64,000 nt of DNA from Lysinibacillus louembei (GCF_033880585.1 NZ_CP137624.1:2887501-2951500); one strand, 5' to 3'. Shown: positions 28,064-37,317, counted from the first letter of the stretch. Made by a program: numbers and translations. Notes: generated from the letters alone by a model not told the origin.

Positions 28064-28599
28064 GTTATCACCTCATTTGCTAGACGATTGCGGTGTACTA
28101 AGCTCATATCAAAATAGGGGAAGCTGCCTTCTTCAATAAGCGCTAGCACCTCATGGAAGGTACGATAAGCAAGCTCATATTGTTGCTGGGTGATGAGCTG
28201 TTTATCAAGTGCCCAAGCTAATTCATCTTTATCCTTTTGAATGACTTCACCTGTTGGCAGTACGACAATATCTAAAAATAAATCGTCCATGTAAGGCCTG
28301 CCGTTTTCCACACCGTTCTCATTGGTAATATCAATATACCATTGAATAACCTCTCCATTTTGATCAAACATAGTTGTCACCGCAAAATGCTCATTGAAAG
28401 GGAGCTGCTGTAACCAAGAATAGTGCGCATCCACGATACAAAGCTCTTTGTCGCCATATTTTTTCTTAAGTGGCTCCGTCACTTCATGCATCTGAAGGAG
28501 TGCGATATAGCCTGTAAAATCATCCTCAATAGGTAATTGTCGATAATTTCTATGAACGATGCGTTGCCAATCACCACGCTGTAAATAACGTCTTTTCAT
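28060..28599 (-). CDS. DUF402-domain protein
   Basis: 179 residues. The segment 'AVTTMFDQNGEVIQWYIDITNENGVENGRPYMDDLFLDIVVLPTGEVIQKDKDELAWALDKQLI' is the DUF402 signature, with conserved acidic residues (D-x-T, D-D-L-x-L-D, D-x-D-E) that bind divalent metal in characterised members such as nucleoside diphosphatases. The exact substrate is unknown. It is the first gene of a two-gene unit with the small basic protein (ATGA overlap). Confidence 0.85.
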   Translation of the reverse strand: MKRRYLQRGDWQRIVHRNYRQLPIEDDFTGYIALLQMHEVTEPLKKKYGDKELCIVDAHYSWLQQLPFNEHFAVTTMFDQNGEVIQWYIDITNENGVENGRPYMDDLFLDIVVLPTGEVIQKDKDELAWALDKQLITQQQYELAYRTFHEVLALIEEGSFPYFDMSLVHRNRLANEVIT

Positions 28600-28733
28600 C
28601 CTACCACCTCTTTAAGAAAAATTTTACATAAAAGAAGATGAAAAAACAACTGCCTTTATAAAAGCAGGAAAAGTACATCTATGAATTGAATAAGTAAAAG
28701 AAGTCTTATTTGTAAAAATAAAGGGGAATGAAC

Positions 28734-29192
28734 ATGCATATTAGAAATTCAGCAAAAGCAGTGATTGTGAAAGATGACAAATTATTAGCTATAAAAATAC
28801 AAGAAAAGGGGCATACATATTATATTTTGCCAGGGGGCGGTCAAGAGCATGGTGAAAATTTGCATCAGGCATTAGTAAGGGAATGTCAAGAAGAGCTAGG
28901 CGTAGCAGTGGATATTGGGGAGCTTATTTTTGTGCGCGAATACATAGGGAAAAATCATGAGCTAGCTGCTTACCATGCGCATGCACATCAGACGGAATTT
29001 ATGTTTTTATGTGATGTCCATCAAGAGACGTTTGATAATGGCACGCAGCTAGACAAAGGGCAAACAGGTACAGAATGGCTGCCATTAGATGATTTACTGC
29101 AATATCAGCTATTTCCACGCGCTTTACGGACGCACTTAATTGCATATTTTAATAACGGTAAAGCAACAACTTATGTAGGGGATATTAATTAA
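28734..29192 (+). CDS. Nudix hydrolase
   Basis: About 152 residues with a complete Nudix box from the Gly two before QEHGE through 'RECQEELGV' (G-x5-E-x7-R-E-U-x-E-E-x-G-U holds at every position). It should cleave a nucleoside diphosphate linked to another group, using Mg2+ held by the box Glu residues. The segment after the box ('HELAAYHAHAHQTEFMFLCDV') is common in unspecified family members. The ATG at 28734 is 7 bases after AAAGGGG; the ATG at 28728 is too close. Confidence 0.93.
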   Translation: MHIRNSAKAVIVKDDKLLAIKIQEKGHTYYILPGGGQEHGENLHQALVRECQEELGVAVDIGELIFVREYIGKNHELAAYHAHAHQTEFMFLCDVHQETFDNGTQLDKGQTGTEWLPLDDLLQYQLFPRALRTHLIAYFNNGKATTYVGDIN

Positions 29193-29244
29193 AAAAGCAA
29201 AGAGGTCATACAGAACGTGCTCTGTATGACCTCTTTTTGCTTTT
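29192..29244. terminator. bidirectional terminator
   Basis: A long stem joins AAAGCAAAGAGGTCATACAG (to 29213) with CTGTATGACCTCTTT (from 29222), with A and T runs at the two ends, between the convergent Nudix and symporter genes. Confidence 0.92.
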
Positions 29245-30796
29245 AGTGAGAAACATCCTGTACAGAAATACCTGTATTTGCTTTTACATCTACTTCGCGG
29301 TATTTTGCTTCGTCTGCTTTTTCTTTTGATAACAATGTACCAATCCAACCGCCAAGGAAGCCAAGTGGAACAGAAACTAATGCAGGGTTTGAAAGCATGA
29401 ATAATGGCTCACCTACAAAAATTGCTTTTCCTTCTGGACCCCAAACGTTTGGAGATACAGCTACAAGAATTAATGCAGATATTAAACCTGTTAACATTGC
29501 TGTTACTGCACCTGCTGTATTAAAGCGTTTCCAATAAATTGTGTAAATAATTACTGGCAAGTTAGCAGAAGCCGCAATACAGAACGCTAACGATACCAAG
29601 AAGGCTACATTCAATGTTTGTGCACCTAAAGCTAAAACGATCGAAATAATTGAAATTGTAATTGAACCGATACGAGCAGCCATAACTTGCTCTTTTTCAG
29701 AAATCTTACCCTTTTTAATAATTTGACCGTAAATATCATGTGATAGGGCAGATGCACCTGAAAGCACTAGACCTGCTACTACCGCTAAAATTGTTGCAAA
29801 TGCTACGGCACAGACGAACGAGAATAAAATGTCGCCACCTAGGGCCTTTGCAAGAAGTGGCGCAGCCATATTACCTGCGGCATTCGCTGTTACGATTTCT
29901 TCTTTACCAACGAATGCTGCTGCACCGAAGCCTAAGAAGATTGTTAAAATATAGAAAATACCTACAATCCAAGTTGCCCAAATAACCGAAGAACGCGCTG
30001 TTTGTGCATCTTTTACTGTGAAGAAACGCATCAAAATATGCGGTAAGCCAGCAGTACCTAATACTAATGCAATCAGCATTGAAATAGTATCAAGACCATC
30101 TGTATAACGTAAACCTGGATTTAAATAATCTTCACCATGCTCTGTAACCGTTGCCATTTGTGTGAACATGTTAGCAATGCTGAAGTCGAACTTTGCTAAA
30201 ACTAAGAATGAAATAATAACAGTACCTAACATTAATAAACAAGCTTTAATAATTTGTACCCAGCTTGTTGCTGTCATACCACCGAATAGTACATAGACCG
30301 TCATCATAACACCTACTAAAAGAACAGCCATCCAATATTCAATACCAAGTAATAACTGAATTAATGCACCTGCACCTACAAGCTGTGCAATCATGTAGAA
30401 TAAAACGATTGTAATTGTACTTAATGCAGCTGTACCACGTACTTTTGCTGTATCAAAGCGCGCTGTAATCATATCTGCTAATGTGAAGCGACCTAAGTTA
30501 CGTAATGGCTCTGCTACGATATAAAGTACCACTAAGTAAGCTACTAAATAACCTAAAGAGAAGAAGAAGCCGTCAAAGCCGAATAGGGCAACTGCACCTG
30601 CAATCCCTAAAAATGATGCTGCTGATAAATAGTCACCAGCAATCGCAAGACCGTTTTGCCAGCCTGTTAAGCCTCCGCCTGCTGTATAGAAATCACTTGC
30701 TGAAGATGTGCGCTTTGATGCCCACCAAGTAATAACTAATGTTAAACCTACGATGGCAACGAAGAAAAACACCGCTGTAAAGCTCATACCATTCAT
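29243..30796 (-). CDS. sodium:solute symporter, acetate permease type (copy 1)
   Basis: 517 residues, about 13 membrane segments, SSS family and closest in layout to the cation/acetate symporter ActP. Typical segments include 'SASDFYTAGGGLTGWQNGLAIAGDYLSAASFLG' at the N-terminus and 'GGMTATSWVQIIKACLL' in the centre. It ends in 'VKANTGISVQDVSH', a tail shared with the copy at 31912-33462. The start ATG overlaps the TAA of the DUF485 gene (TAATG), so the pair is coupled. It likely takes up acetate or a related monocarboxylate with Na+. Confidence 0.93.
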   Translation of the reverse strand: MNGMSFTAVFFFVAIVGLTLVITWWASKRTSSASDFYTAGGGLTGWQNGLAIAGDYLSAASFLGIAGAVALFGFDGFFFSLGYLVAYLVVLYIVAEPLRNLGRFTLADMITARFDTAKVRGTAALSTITIVLFYMIAQLVGAGALIQLLLGIEYWMAVLLVGVMMTVYVLFGGMTATSWVQIIKACLLMLGTVIISFLVLAKFDFSIANMFTQMATVTEHGEDYLNPGLRYTDGLDTISMLIALVLGTAGLPHILMRFFTVKDAQTARSSVIWATWIVGIFYILTIFLGFGAAAFVGKEEIVTANAAGNMAAPLLAKALGGDILFSFVCAVAFATILAVVAGLVLSGASALSHDIYGQIIKKGKISEKEQVMAARIGSITISIISIVLALGAQTLNVAFLVSLAFCIAASANLPVIIYTIYWKRFNTAGAVTAMLTGLISALILVAVSPNVWGPEGKAIFVGEPLFMLSNPALVSVPLGFLGGWIGTLLSKEKADEAKYREVDVKANTGISVQDVSH

Positions 30797-31116
30797 TAAC
30801 GTTGCCCCCTTTCATATTCTGCGATAATGGCTTTTGCTTCTTTGTCATACTTGCCAGCTTTCGCTACATACAGGTGTGCTAAGCTCCAAGTCATAATAAA
30901 CAAGCCCGCTGAATAAATCCAAACCCATGTAATGTCGCCAATTGCCTTGGCATGTAAGATTTTTGTGTAAGAAGTTAGCACAGGTAACAACATGTACGCA
31001 ATTAAGAAAATAGCTGTTAACGTCCATAAGAATGAGTTCTTTTTCTTTACTAGTTGTTTAAAAGAGTCAAGTTGCGCAATTTTGTCATAGTCAATATGCT
31101 TTTGTTGATTTCCCAT
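30796..31116 (-). CDS. DUF485 membrane protein, symporter partner (copy 1)
   Basis: 106 residues with two membrane helices (about 30-52 and 62-85): 'FKQLVKKKNSFLWTLTAIFLIAYMLLPVLTSYTKIL' and 'WVWIYSAGLFIMTWSLAHLYVAKAGKYDKEAKAIIAEY'. This is the DUF485 (YjcH-type) family, nearly always encoded just before an acetate-type SSS permease and probably an accessory subunit. The ribosome binding site GGGGGG lies before the ATG. Confidence 0.92.
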   Translation of the reverse strand: MGNQQKHIDYDKIAQLDSFKQLVKKKNSFLWTLTAIFLIAYMLLPVLTSYTKILHAKAIGDITWVWIYSAGLFIMTWSLAHLYVAKAGKYDKEAKAIIAEYERGQR

Positions 31117-31863
31117 AAATCTTATCCCCCCATTTTTGTCTAAAATTACTGCATTTTGTACGTAAATTGCTCTATCAAGAATTTACAATTTTCATTCTAT
31201 TTGACCGTTCACAAAATTGCAATAGTTTTCAAGAAAATTATGTGAAAAAAATTTTTAGAAAAGTAACTTAAGCGAGAAAAATGATAGGGTAAAAGGGGAG
31301 AAGTAGGTATTTTTGAAGACGAAATTATTTTACTAAATATTGATATATCAATGTATAAAACGATGATGATAAACAATTTTAGTTCCTGAAAGAGAAAATT
31401 TTGTTATTTTCGACAGATTTTTTTGTCTTTTAAAAATGATGTTTTTAAAAGTGTTTCGCAAGAAATTAATATATTATTATAATATTTTTAGGGTATGAAG
31501 AATAGTAATTAGATCTTCACTTCAAATAGTATCCTTGACAAGTTAATATGATATAACAAATACAAAAACTGATATTTTGTGTTATAACAATATTAAAACT
31601 GTAAATAGATAATCAGATAAAGCTATTACCGATTTTTCGTTTGCTATATTTTCTTATTTTAAACAAAATACAAATCATATTTTCGAGTTGTTGTTATAAT
31701 TGCTATATAACAAAGGGGAATTATTGATGTTGATTTAAGTATGCTAGCTGTTAAATACAATAGAAAGAGAAGGTGAATATGTGAAGAAATCAATATATTT
31801 TAAAGGGTTGATTGATGATAAGCAGAATAAGTAATTCGATTAATCAGAATTTCCCTAGATACA
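31117..31863. other. AT-rich intergenic region between the two symporter operons
   Basis: About 750 bp of very AT-rich DNA with no convincing long gene. It should contain the promoter of the copy 1 operon. One 17-codon frame (31781-31834, GTG start behind AAGGTGA) is the only short frame with a ribosome binding site; I do not call it a gene. Confidence 0.6.
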
Positions 31864-31905
31864 AAACATACGCACAAAGCATGGCCATGCTTTGTGCGTA
31901 TGTTT
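31864..31905. terminator. 42-bp perfect palindrome, terminator of symporter operon 2
   Basis: The left arm 31864-31884 (AAACATACGCACAAAGCATGG) is the exact reverse complement of 31885-31905. It starts 7 bp after the minus-strand symporter stop, and on that strand it is followed by TTTTG, so it should act as a terminator or strong mRNA-end hairpin. Confidence 0.85.
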
Positions 31906-31911
31906 GATAAA

Positions 31912-33462
31912 TTAATGTGATACATCAGATACAGATATACCTGTATTTGCCTTTACACGTATTTCTTTGAAAATTTCCTCTGATTGTTTCGTAGTCTGTT
32001 TATTTGATGATAAAACAGTTCCTAAATAACCAGCAAGGAAGCCTAATGGAATTGTAATGATTGCTGGTACCGATAAGTTTACTAAAGGTTTTCCTACAAA
32101 AATGGCTGATCCTGTTTCACTCCAAAGGTTTGGACCTAATGCACCGAGTATTAAGCAAGAAGCCAAACCTGTTACAATTGCTGCCACAACGCCAGTTGAA
32201 TTGAATTTTTTCCAATAAATCGTGTACAAAATAACAGGTAAATTCGCTGAAGCCCCTAAACAAAAGGCAAATGATACTAAAAACGATACATTCAAGCTTT
32301 GAGCAAATAATGCCAAAATAATAGAAACAATTGCAATAGAAATAGAGCCTAAGCGAGCCGCCATTACTTGTTGCTTCTCTGTTAATTTTCCATCCTTTAA
32401 AATTTCACCATAAATATCGTGGGAAATCGCTGAAGCACCTGTTAAAACTAGACCTGAAACAACTGCTAAAATTGTTGCAAACGCGACTGCACTAATAAAC
32501 GATAACAAAATATTACCACCTAAAAACTCGGCTAAAAGTGGAGCAGCTGTGTTACCGGCAGCGCTAGATGCTTTAATTGCATCCAATCCAACAAAATGCA
32601 TCGCGCCAAATCCTAAGAAAATAGTTAAAGCAAAGAAAATCGCTGTAATCCAAGTTGCATATGAAATCGATGTTCGAGCTGTACGCGCATCCTTTACCGT
32701 AAAGAAGCGCATTAAAATATGTGGTAACCCCGATGTTCCTAATACAAGTGCCATCATCATTGAGACAGAATCAATCGTCGATGTATATTTTATTCCTGGC
32801 ACTAAATACTCTTTGCCATGATCTGCCGCGATTGTATCAAACATTTTCACTAAATTAAAATCAAATTTATAGAACACTAAAATCGCAAGAAGGGCAGTAC
32901 CGAATAATAGTAAGCCTGCTTTAATAATTTGTACCCAGCTTGTTGCCGTCATGCCACCAAATAATACGTATGTTGTCATCATCACACCAACAATTAGCAC
33001 GGCAATCCAATACTCAATCCCAAATAATAGTTTAATTAATGCACCTGCACCAACGAGCTGTGCAATCATATAAAAAATAACGATAATAATTGTGCCTGTT
33101 GCTGCCACGCCACGTATCCGCTTTTCATTGAAGCGAGCCGTCAGCATATCTGCTAATGTATAACGTCCTAAATTACGCATTGGCTCTGCAATGACATATA
33201 AAAGAACTAAATTGGCTACAACATAGCCAACAGAGAAGAAGAAGCCATCGAAGCCTGTTAAAGCAATCGCACCAGATACACCTAAAAATGCTGCGGCAGA
33301 TAAATAGTCGCCTGCAATCGCAAAGCCATTTTGCCAGCCTGTCAAACCGCCACCAGCAGTGTAAAAATCACTTGCAGAAGACGTTCGCTTCGCTGCGATA
33401 TATGTCACGATTAATGTTAACCCAACAATCCCAAGGAAAAAACCCGCTGATACTAAATTCAT
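31912..33462 (-). CDS. sodium:solute symporter, acetate permease type (copy 2)
   Basis: 516 residues, colinear with the copy at 29243-30796 and very similar throughout (for example 'SASDFYTAGGGLTGWQNGFAIAGDYLSAAAFLG', 'GGMTATSWVQIIKAGLLL', C-terminal 'VKANTGISVSDVSH'). The main differences lie in the loop after the central helices and the cytoplasmic tail before the shared end. Its ATG overlaps the TGA of the DUF485 gene (ATGA) behind GAAGGAGG. A paralogous operon rather than a recent exact repeat, as the DNA has diverged; it may differ in affinity or regulation. Confidence 0.93.
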   Translation of the reverse strand: MNLVSAGFFLGIVGLTLIVTYIAAKRTSSASDFYTAGGGLTGWQNGFAIAGDYLSAAAFLGVSGAIALTGFDGFFFSVGYVVANLVLLYVIAEPMRNLGRYTLADMLTARFNEKRIRGVAATGTIIIVIFYMIAQLVGAGALIKLLFGIEYWIAVLIVGVMMTTYVLFGGMTATSWVQIIKAGLLLFGTALLAILVFYKFDFNLVKMFDTIAADHGKEYLVPGIKYTSTIDSVSMMMALVLGTSGLPHILMRFFTVKDARTARTSISYATWITAIFFALTIFLGFGAMHFVGLDAIKASSAAGNTAAPLLAEFLGGNILLSFISAVAFATILAVVSGLVLTGASAISHDIYGEILKDGKLTEKQQVMAARLGSISIAIVSIILALFAQSLNVSFLVSFAFCLGASANLPVILYTIYWKKFNSTGVVAAIVTGLASCLILGALGPNLWSETGSAIFVGKPLVNLSVPAIITIPLGFLAGYLGTVLSSNKQTTKQSEEIFKEIRVKANTGISVSDVSH

Positions 33463-33788
33463 AATGATTGACCTCCTTCATATTCTGCTAAAATTGCCTG
33501 TACTTCTTTATCCAGCTTTGCTGCCAATTTGCCATAAACGGTACATAATATAACCGTCATCACAAAGAGAGCAGCAGAGTATACCCATACCCAAGTAATG
33601 GAACCAATTGCACTCTGTTGTAGAACAGTTGTAAACGCTAAAATCGGTAAAAAGATATAAAATGTTAAAAATGCTGCGGTAATTGTGAATAATAGCTTAT
33701 TTTTCTTTTTGACAAACGTATTAAAGGACTCCATTTGATTAATTTTTTCAAAGTTAATTGCATTTTTTTCTAGTGAAGCACTACGCAT
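33459..33788 (-). CDS. DUF485 membrane protein, symporter partner (copy 2)
   Basis: 109 residues with two membrane helices, homologous to the protein at 30796-31116: 'FNTFVKKKNKLLFTITAAFLTFYIFLPILAF' and 'WVWVYSAALFVMTVILCTVYGKLAAKLDKEVQAILAEYEGG'. AGGGGG precedes the ATG. First gene of symporter operon 2; its stop overlaps the next start. Confidence 0.92.
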   Translation of the reverse strand: MRSASLEKNAINFEKINQMESFNTFVKKKNKLLFTITAAFLTFYIFLPILAFTTVLQQSAIGSITWVWVYSAALFVMTVILCTVYGKLAAKLDKEVQAILAEYEGGQSL

Positions 33789-34312
33789 AAATATCCCCCT
33801 AAATTGTTAATTTGGATGAATTAGCGTGAAGCAAATTCATGTTAGATGTCATTTTAGAAGAAAATTATTTTATTTGCAATACCATTTTTATAATATTCAG
33901 AATTTTAAATATCGTAAATAACAATAGAATTACCAAGGCTTATAAGAGATATCCAGAATAAGTAATCACTTTCTTATACTCTATAATGCTATAATAATGA
34001 CAATATTTTTTATGTAAGCGCAGAAAATTTATACATGAAGTACAAAATTATATTTCGGCAGGCTAAATGTTAAAAAAGGGGCTGAAATAGAAATTGTTAT
34101 ATAACACCAATGGAAATGATAAAAATTTGTGGTGAAAATTTTTTTATTTGTTGATTATATTATCCAATTATCAGGAAAATCGACGGAAATCAATCCAATT
34201 TTGGCAGAGTAGATTTTTTTATTCGATTTATTTGCATGACCGTACTAAAATAAAACTATGCGTACAAATAATAAAACAACTAAAAAGTAATATGTCATGT
34301 AGGAGGATGCTG
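33789..34312. other. intergenic region with a possible CcpA site
   Basis: AT-rich, no gene seen. It should hold the promoter of symporter operon 2. TGTAAGCGCAGAAA at 34013-34026 agrees with 12 of 14 positions of the catabolite-responsive element consensus (TGNAARCGNWWWCA); it lies about 225 bp before the start of the operon, so it is only a weak candidate. Confidence 0.4.
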
Positions 34313-34477
34313 ATGTTTTACTACGAGGTAACGTGTTCGAGCTGTAAAAACAAATTTAGGGTATATGAAGATTCACTAAGATTTCGACAAGTAAAAGAAA
34401 GAACCAGTAAAATTTTTCGCTGTGAGGAATGCTATAGCAAAATCCGTATGGACGCCATTAAAAATTTCTTTAGATAG
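34313..34477 (+). CDS. small zinc-ribbon protein, 54 aa
   Basis: The frame begins at an ATG 7 bases after a perfect AGGAGG and encodes 'MFYYEVTCSSCKNKFRVYEDS', then 'KIFRCEECYSKIRMDAI'. Two CxxC knuckles 29 residues apart make a four-Cys zinc ribbon; the C-terminus is basic. Such mini-proteins often bind nucleic acid or partner proteins, but no function can be assigned. The frame is open further upstream, but those codons have no start signal. It stands alone between two minus-strand operons. Confidence 0.7.
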   Translation: MFYYEVTCSSCKNKFRVYEDSLRFRQVKERTSKIFRCEECYSKIRMDAIKNFFR

Positions 34478-34801
<324 letters not shown>

Positions 34802-35569
34802 TTATTCAAATACAACCATTTCTCCAATATCTATAAATCCAAAGCGCTTATAGATATTTTTTCCATCATCTGATGCTTGTAAGACAACGGGTTTTTGTTT
34901 ATCTTTTGTCTGTGTAAGAAGGTATTGAAACATTTCACTGCCATATCCTTTACCTCTAAATGTTTCTTTTGTCATAACATCATAAATACCATAACTTTCT
35001 TTGCTATCTATTAGTAAACCAGTAGATACAGTTATTTCACCAACACGTCCAATAAACATTTGAATTTCAGAACCTAAATTTACTTCAGAAAATTTATTAA
35101 AATATTTTTCTAACGCATCTTTTTCCGTTGTACCTTCAAATAGGCTTAAAAAAACCTCTTTATATTCCTTAAGTTCTTCAAAATTTCTCACAGGAGTAAT
35201 CATAAGCTGATGAGATTTTCTTTGACAGACATTTAGCGTATTTTCAAGTTTCATCATCACATTACGTTCTGCTTCATTTAGGTCGTATTCTTGTATCAAG
35301 TCTTGCCAGCCAGCGTTCAAATACCGAGAGTCAATCCACATACTAAAGGGATATTCTTTAAGAGACATATTTTCGATGCTACTTCTAATATTAGATGCAT
35401 TTTTTATATGTGCAGATTTCGGCAAAAGTATATTGAATGTATCAGTAGGTATTTCTGTATTCGCTAAAACGAAATCTTCTTCTTTGATAAGCTTTCCATT
35501 AACTACATGAGTGAATATTCTTAATTTTTCTTCAAGATTGTTTATAACTAATTGTTGATTTGCAATCAT
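34802..35569 (-). CDS. GNAT-family acetyltransferase with an N-terminal extension
   Basis: 255 residues. The C-terminal half is a GNAT domain: 'MFIGRVGEITVSTGLLIDSKESYGIYDVMTKETFRGKGYGSEMFQYLLTQTK' contains the R-G-K-G-Y-G acetyl-CoA loop, then 'VVLQASDDGKNIYKRFGFIDIGEMVVFE'. The N-terminal 120 residues resemble the degenerate first GNAT-like lobe found in this two-lobe group. The substrate is unknown. GGGGCAAGGA precedes the ATG. A shortened, decayed copy of part of this gene lies at 37318-37415. Confidence 0.85.
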   Translation of the reverse strand: MIANQQLVINNLEEKLRIFTHVVNGKLIKEEDFVLANTEIPTDTFNILLPKSAHIKNASNIRSSIENMSLKEYPFSMWIDSRYLNAGWQDLIQEYDLNEAERNVMMKLENTLNVCQRKSHQLMITPVRNFEELKEYKEVFLSLFEGTTEKDALEKYFNKFSEVNLGSEIQMFIGRVGEITVSTGLLIDSKESYGIYDVMTKETFRGKGYGSEMFQYLLTQTKDKQKPVVLQASDDGKNIYKRFGFIDIGEMVVFE

Positions 35570-35853
35570 TTCCTTGCCCCTTCCAATTACATAGAGCGCG
35601 CTCTCTTTTTATTATAGGGGTATTTCAATAATAATGATACATTGTTCACAGTTTCTATATCCTCCCATAATTTTCAGAAAACTTAAAGTACACTTATTTA
35701 CTCCAAAGTCCCGTCTTGTATTGAACTGCTTCGTTGAAAAAAGTGCCAAAGCGTCGTTTGGAATGTTATTCAATAATCTAGTCTGATTGCTGAATAAAAA
35801 ATTCCTCCAAAACAATAAGTTTTATTTTAAATTATTAGATTCTGTTTTAAACT
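35570..35853. other. intergenic region with no supported gene
   Basis: A minus-strand frame of 67 codons exists at 35612-35815 but has poor composition and no good start. A 12-bp palindrome AGAGCGCGCTCT lies near 35594. Confidence 0.5.
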
Positions 35854-35937
35854 TTATTTTAAAGCCACACCAATACCAGAACCGTGACCTTCTTTTATCC
35901 ATTTTTCGATTTTAGATGTTCTTGCTCGTTTAGACAT
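35854..35937 (-). pseudogene. 27-codon remnant resembling the N-terminus of TnsA (Tn7-type transposition)
   Basis: The minus-strand frame starts at an ATG with AGAGGTG upstream and encodes 'MSKRARTSKIEKWIKEGHGSGIGV', followed by a stop three codons later. Firmicute TnsA endonucleases begin with this kind of sequence (SKR..., then K-W-I-K-E-G-x-G-x-G-x-G just before a Y-K-P-W motif). The remaining roughly 200 residues, including all catalytic residues, are missing. Upstream lies a repeat that recurs at 40304-40360 and could be a transposon end. Confidence 0.6.
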
Positions 35938-35948
35938 AAAAACACCTC

Positions 35949-36081
35949 TTTAGACAACTATAATCTAAAGGGGCATTTCATCGCAACTTTATTTCAAATC
36001 TACAGTAATGGCTATTTCCCCATTTTTGAAAATTTATTTTTTCAGCTCTTTTGCTCATATCCGTGATTAAAGGCTTGTACA
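35949..36081. repeat. repeat A: possible Tn7-like end next to the TnsA remnant
   Basis: The first 40 bp (35949-35988) match 40304-40343 at 33 of 40 positions. The outer boundary TTAAAGGCTTGTACA (to 36081) matches ATAAAGGCTGTACA (to 40360). Repeat A has about 80 bp more in the middle. The similarity seems to end at TGTACA; TGT...ACA is the terminus of Tn7-type elements. Confidence 0.5.
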
Positions 36082-36149
36082 TTTTACTTCACCTCACATA
36101 AATTCGTAATTTTCGGAAAATATAAGGTATAGAAGTTCTTGTCCTCATA

Positions 36150-36204
36150 CAAAAAAGCCTAATTTCTCAAATATAAATGTTAAGAAATTAGGCTTTTTTG
36201 TTTT
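36150..36204. terminator. terminator of the APH-like gene
   Basis: CAAAAAAGCCTAATTTCT (36150-36167) pairs perfectly with AGAAATTAGGCTTTTTTG (36183-36200), with T-runs usable on either strand. Confidence 0.9.
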
Positions 36205-36210
36205 GAAATT

Positions 36211-37281
36211 TTAAGATGAAAAACTATCATTTAACAGTACTTTCTGCTGAAAATCACTTACTTCATTTAGCTTTACCTTGAGTGGCATATTTCTCGAATC
36301 AGCTAGGAGGAAATTTAAAATAAACATACAAAAATAATCCTTTTTTAATTCAGGTTGAAACTCAAGTTGGAAAATATCAAAAGCTTTTTTAAAATGGTTA
36401 TCCAATTCCCCACTTAGATAGCATTTATAATATTCATAGCGATTATTCACATCCAGTTCATTCCACATGAATTTGAAAAAATCATAAAAGAAAATGTAAT
36501 CTCCTGATTCATCCCAGTCAATATACCACAATCTTGAAGGTCCATTTTGTTCTTTTCCTAAAAGAACATTTGCTGTCCATAAATCACCATGAAGTTTGAT
36601 AAATGGAAACTCAGCTTCAAATAATTGAGTATCTATATTGTTAACTATGTGCTTAAAACGTTCTACATGAATTGCATTAGAGCTGGTTTTTAAAAGATCG
36701 TTCAATGTATAATGAGCTGGTTGTGATTCACGGTTAATAGTTGAAAAATAATTAGTATAATCATCATAAATGCTTTTCAATATGAATGGATTATCTTGAT
36801 TACTTTGCCTTTGAAAATTAATATATTTTTCTATCAATTGATATTTATTATCATCTTGATATACCAGTTCTGGAAGCTTGAAAAATCTTGAAAAATACGT
36901 ATAGTTCTCAATCTTATTCAAATAGTTTTCTTTGTTATTACAAATAATCAATGTTTCAGTTTTAGAAAATATTTTAATGTCTCCATTGCTGCAAAACCAG
37001 ATAATATTTCCTTGAAACAATTTATGTTTCTCTTTTTTAACTTTTAAGGGTTTTTGCCAGCTTTTCAACTTTCCCTTTGTCAATGGGAGTGACCATTTTT
37101 GATCAAAGTCATAAATGTCAAATGAGCTATCGAGAATAGGAGAATTACTCTCCTTCGTATTAAACAAAACTCTCAATTCTTTATCAAACTCATAGGTACC
37201 ACAAGCTAGATAACGTTCTAATTGACGTACTTTCTTGGTTTTAGCCTTTTTTTCTTGTATATATTGATTTAGTTTGTCCAC
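36211..37281 (-). CDS. APH/choline-kinase-like phosphotransferase
   Basis: 356 residues. The kinase C-lobe is clear: 'FIKLHGDLWTANVLLGKEQNG' holds the catalytic Asp (HGDLW...N) and 'WYIDWDESGDYIFFYDFFKFMW' the Mg-binding Asp, as in aminoglycoside phosphotransferases and related sugar/choline kinases. The N-terminal 130 residues are atypical, and I see no clear ATP-binding Lys motif. The substrate is unknown; a resistance role should not be assumed. The start is GTG at 37281 with GAAGGAG upstream. Confidence 0.78.
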   Translation of the reverse strand: MDKLNQYIQEKKAKTKKVRQLERYLACGTYEFDKELRVLFNTKESNSPILDSSFDIYDFDQKWSLPLTKGKLKSWQKPLKVKKEKHKLFQGNIIWFCSNGDIKIFSKTETLIICNNKENYLNKIENYTYFSRFFKLPELVYQDDNKYQLIEKYINFQRQSNQDNPFILKSIYDDYTNYFSTINRESQPAHYTLNDLLKTSSNAIHVERFKHIVNNIDTQLFEAEFPFIKLHGDLWTANVLLGKEQNGPSRLWYIDWDESGDYIFFYDFFKFMWNELDVNNRYEYYKCYLSGELDNHFKKAFDIFQLEFQPELKKDYFCMFILNFLLADSRNMPLKVKLNEVSDFQQKVLLNDSFSS

Positions 37282-37317
37282 TGCTTACTCTCCTTCTAAA
37301 ATTTCATATTTATTTCC

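Noticed and set aside
31781-31834. 17-codon frame with GTG start behind AAGGTGA in the symporter intergenic region
   Set aside because: Too short, no context, and no way to tell from chance in such AT-rich DNA.
34013-34026. CcpA-type catabolite site
   Set aside because: Two mismatches to consensus and more than 200 bp from the operon; kept only as a note.
35612-35815. 67-codon minus-strand frame
   Set aside because: Poor start signal, odd composition and no likeness to any family; probably chance in a decayed region.
36211-37281. Aminoglycoside resistance gene
   Set aside because: Only the general kinase motifs are present; the N-lobe is atypical and nothing points to aminoglycosides.
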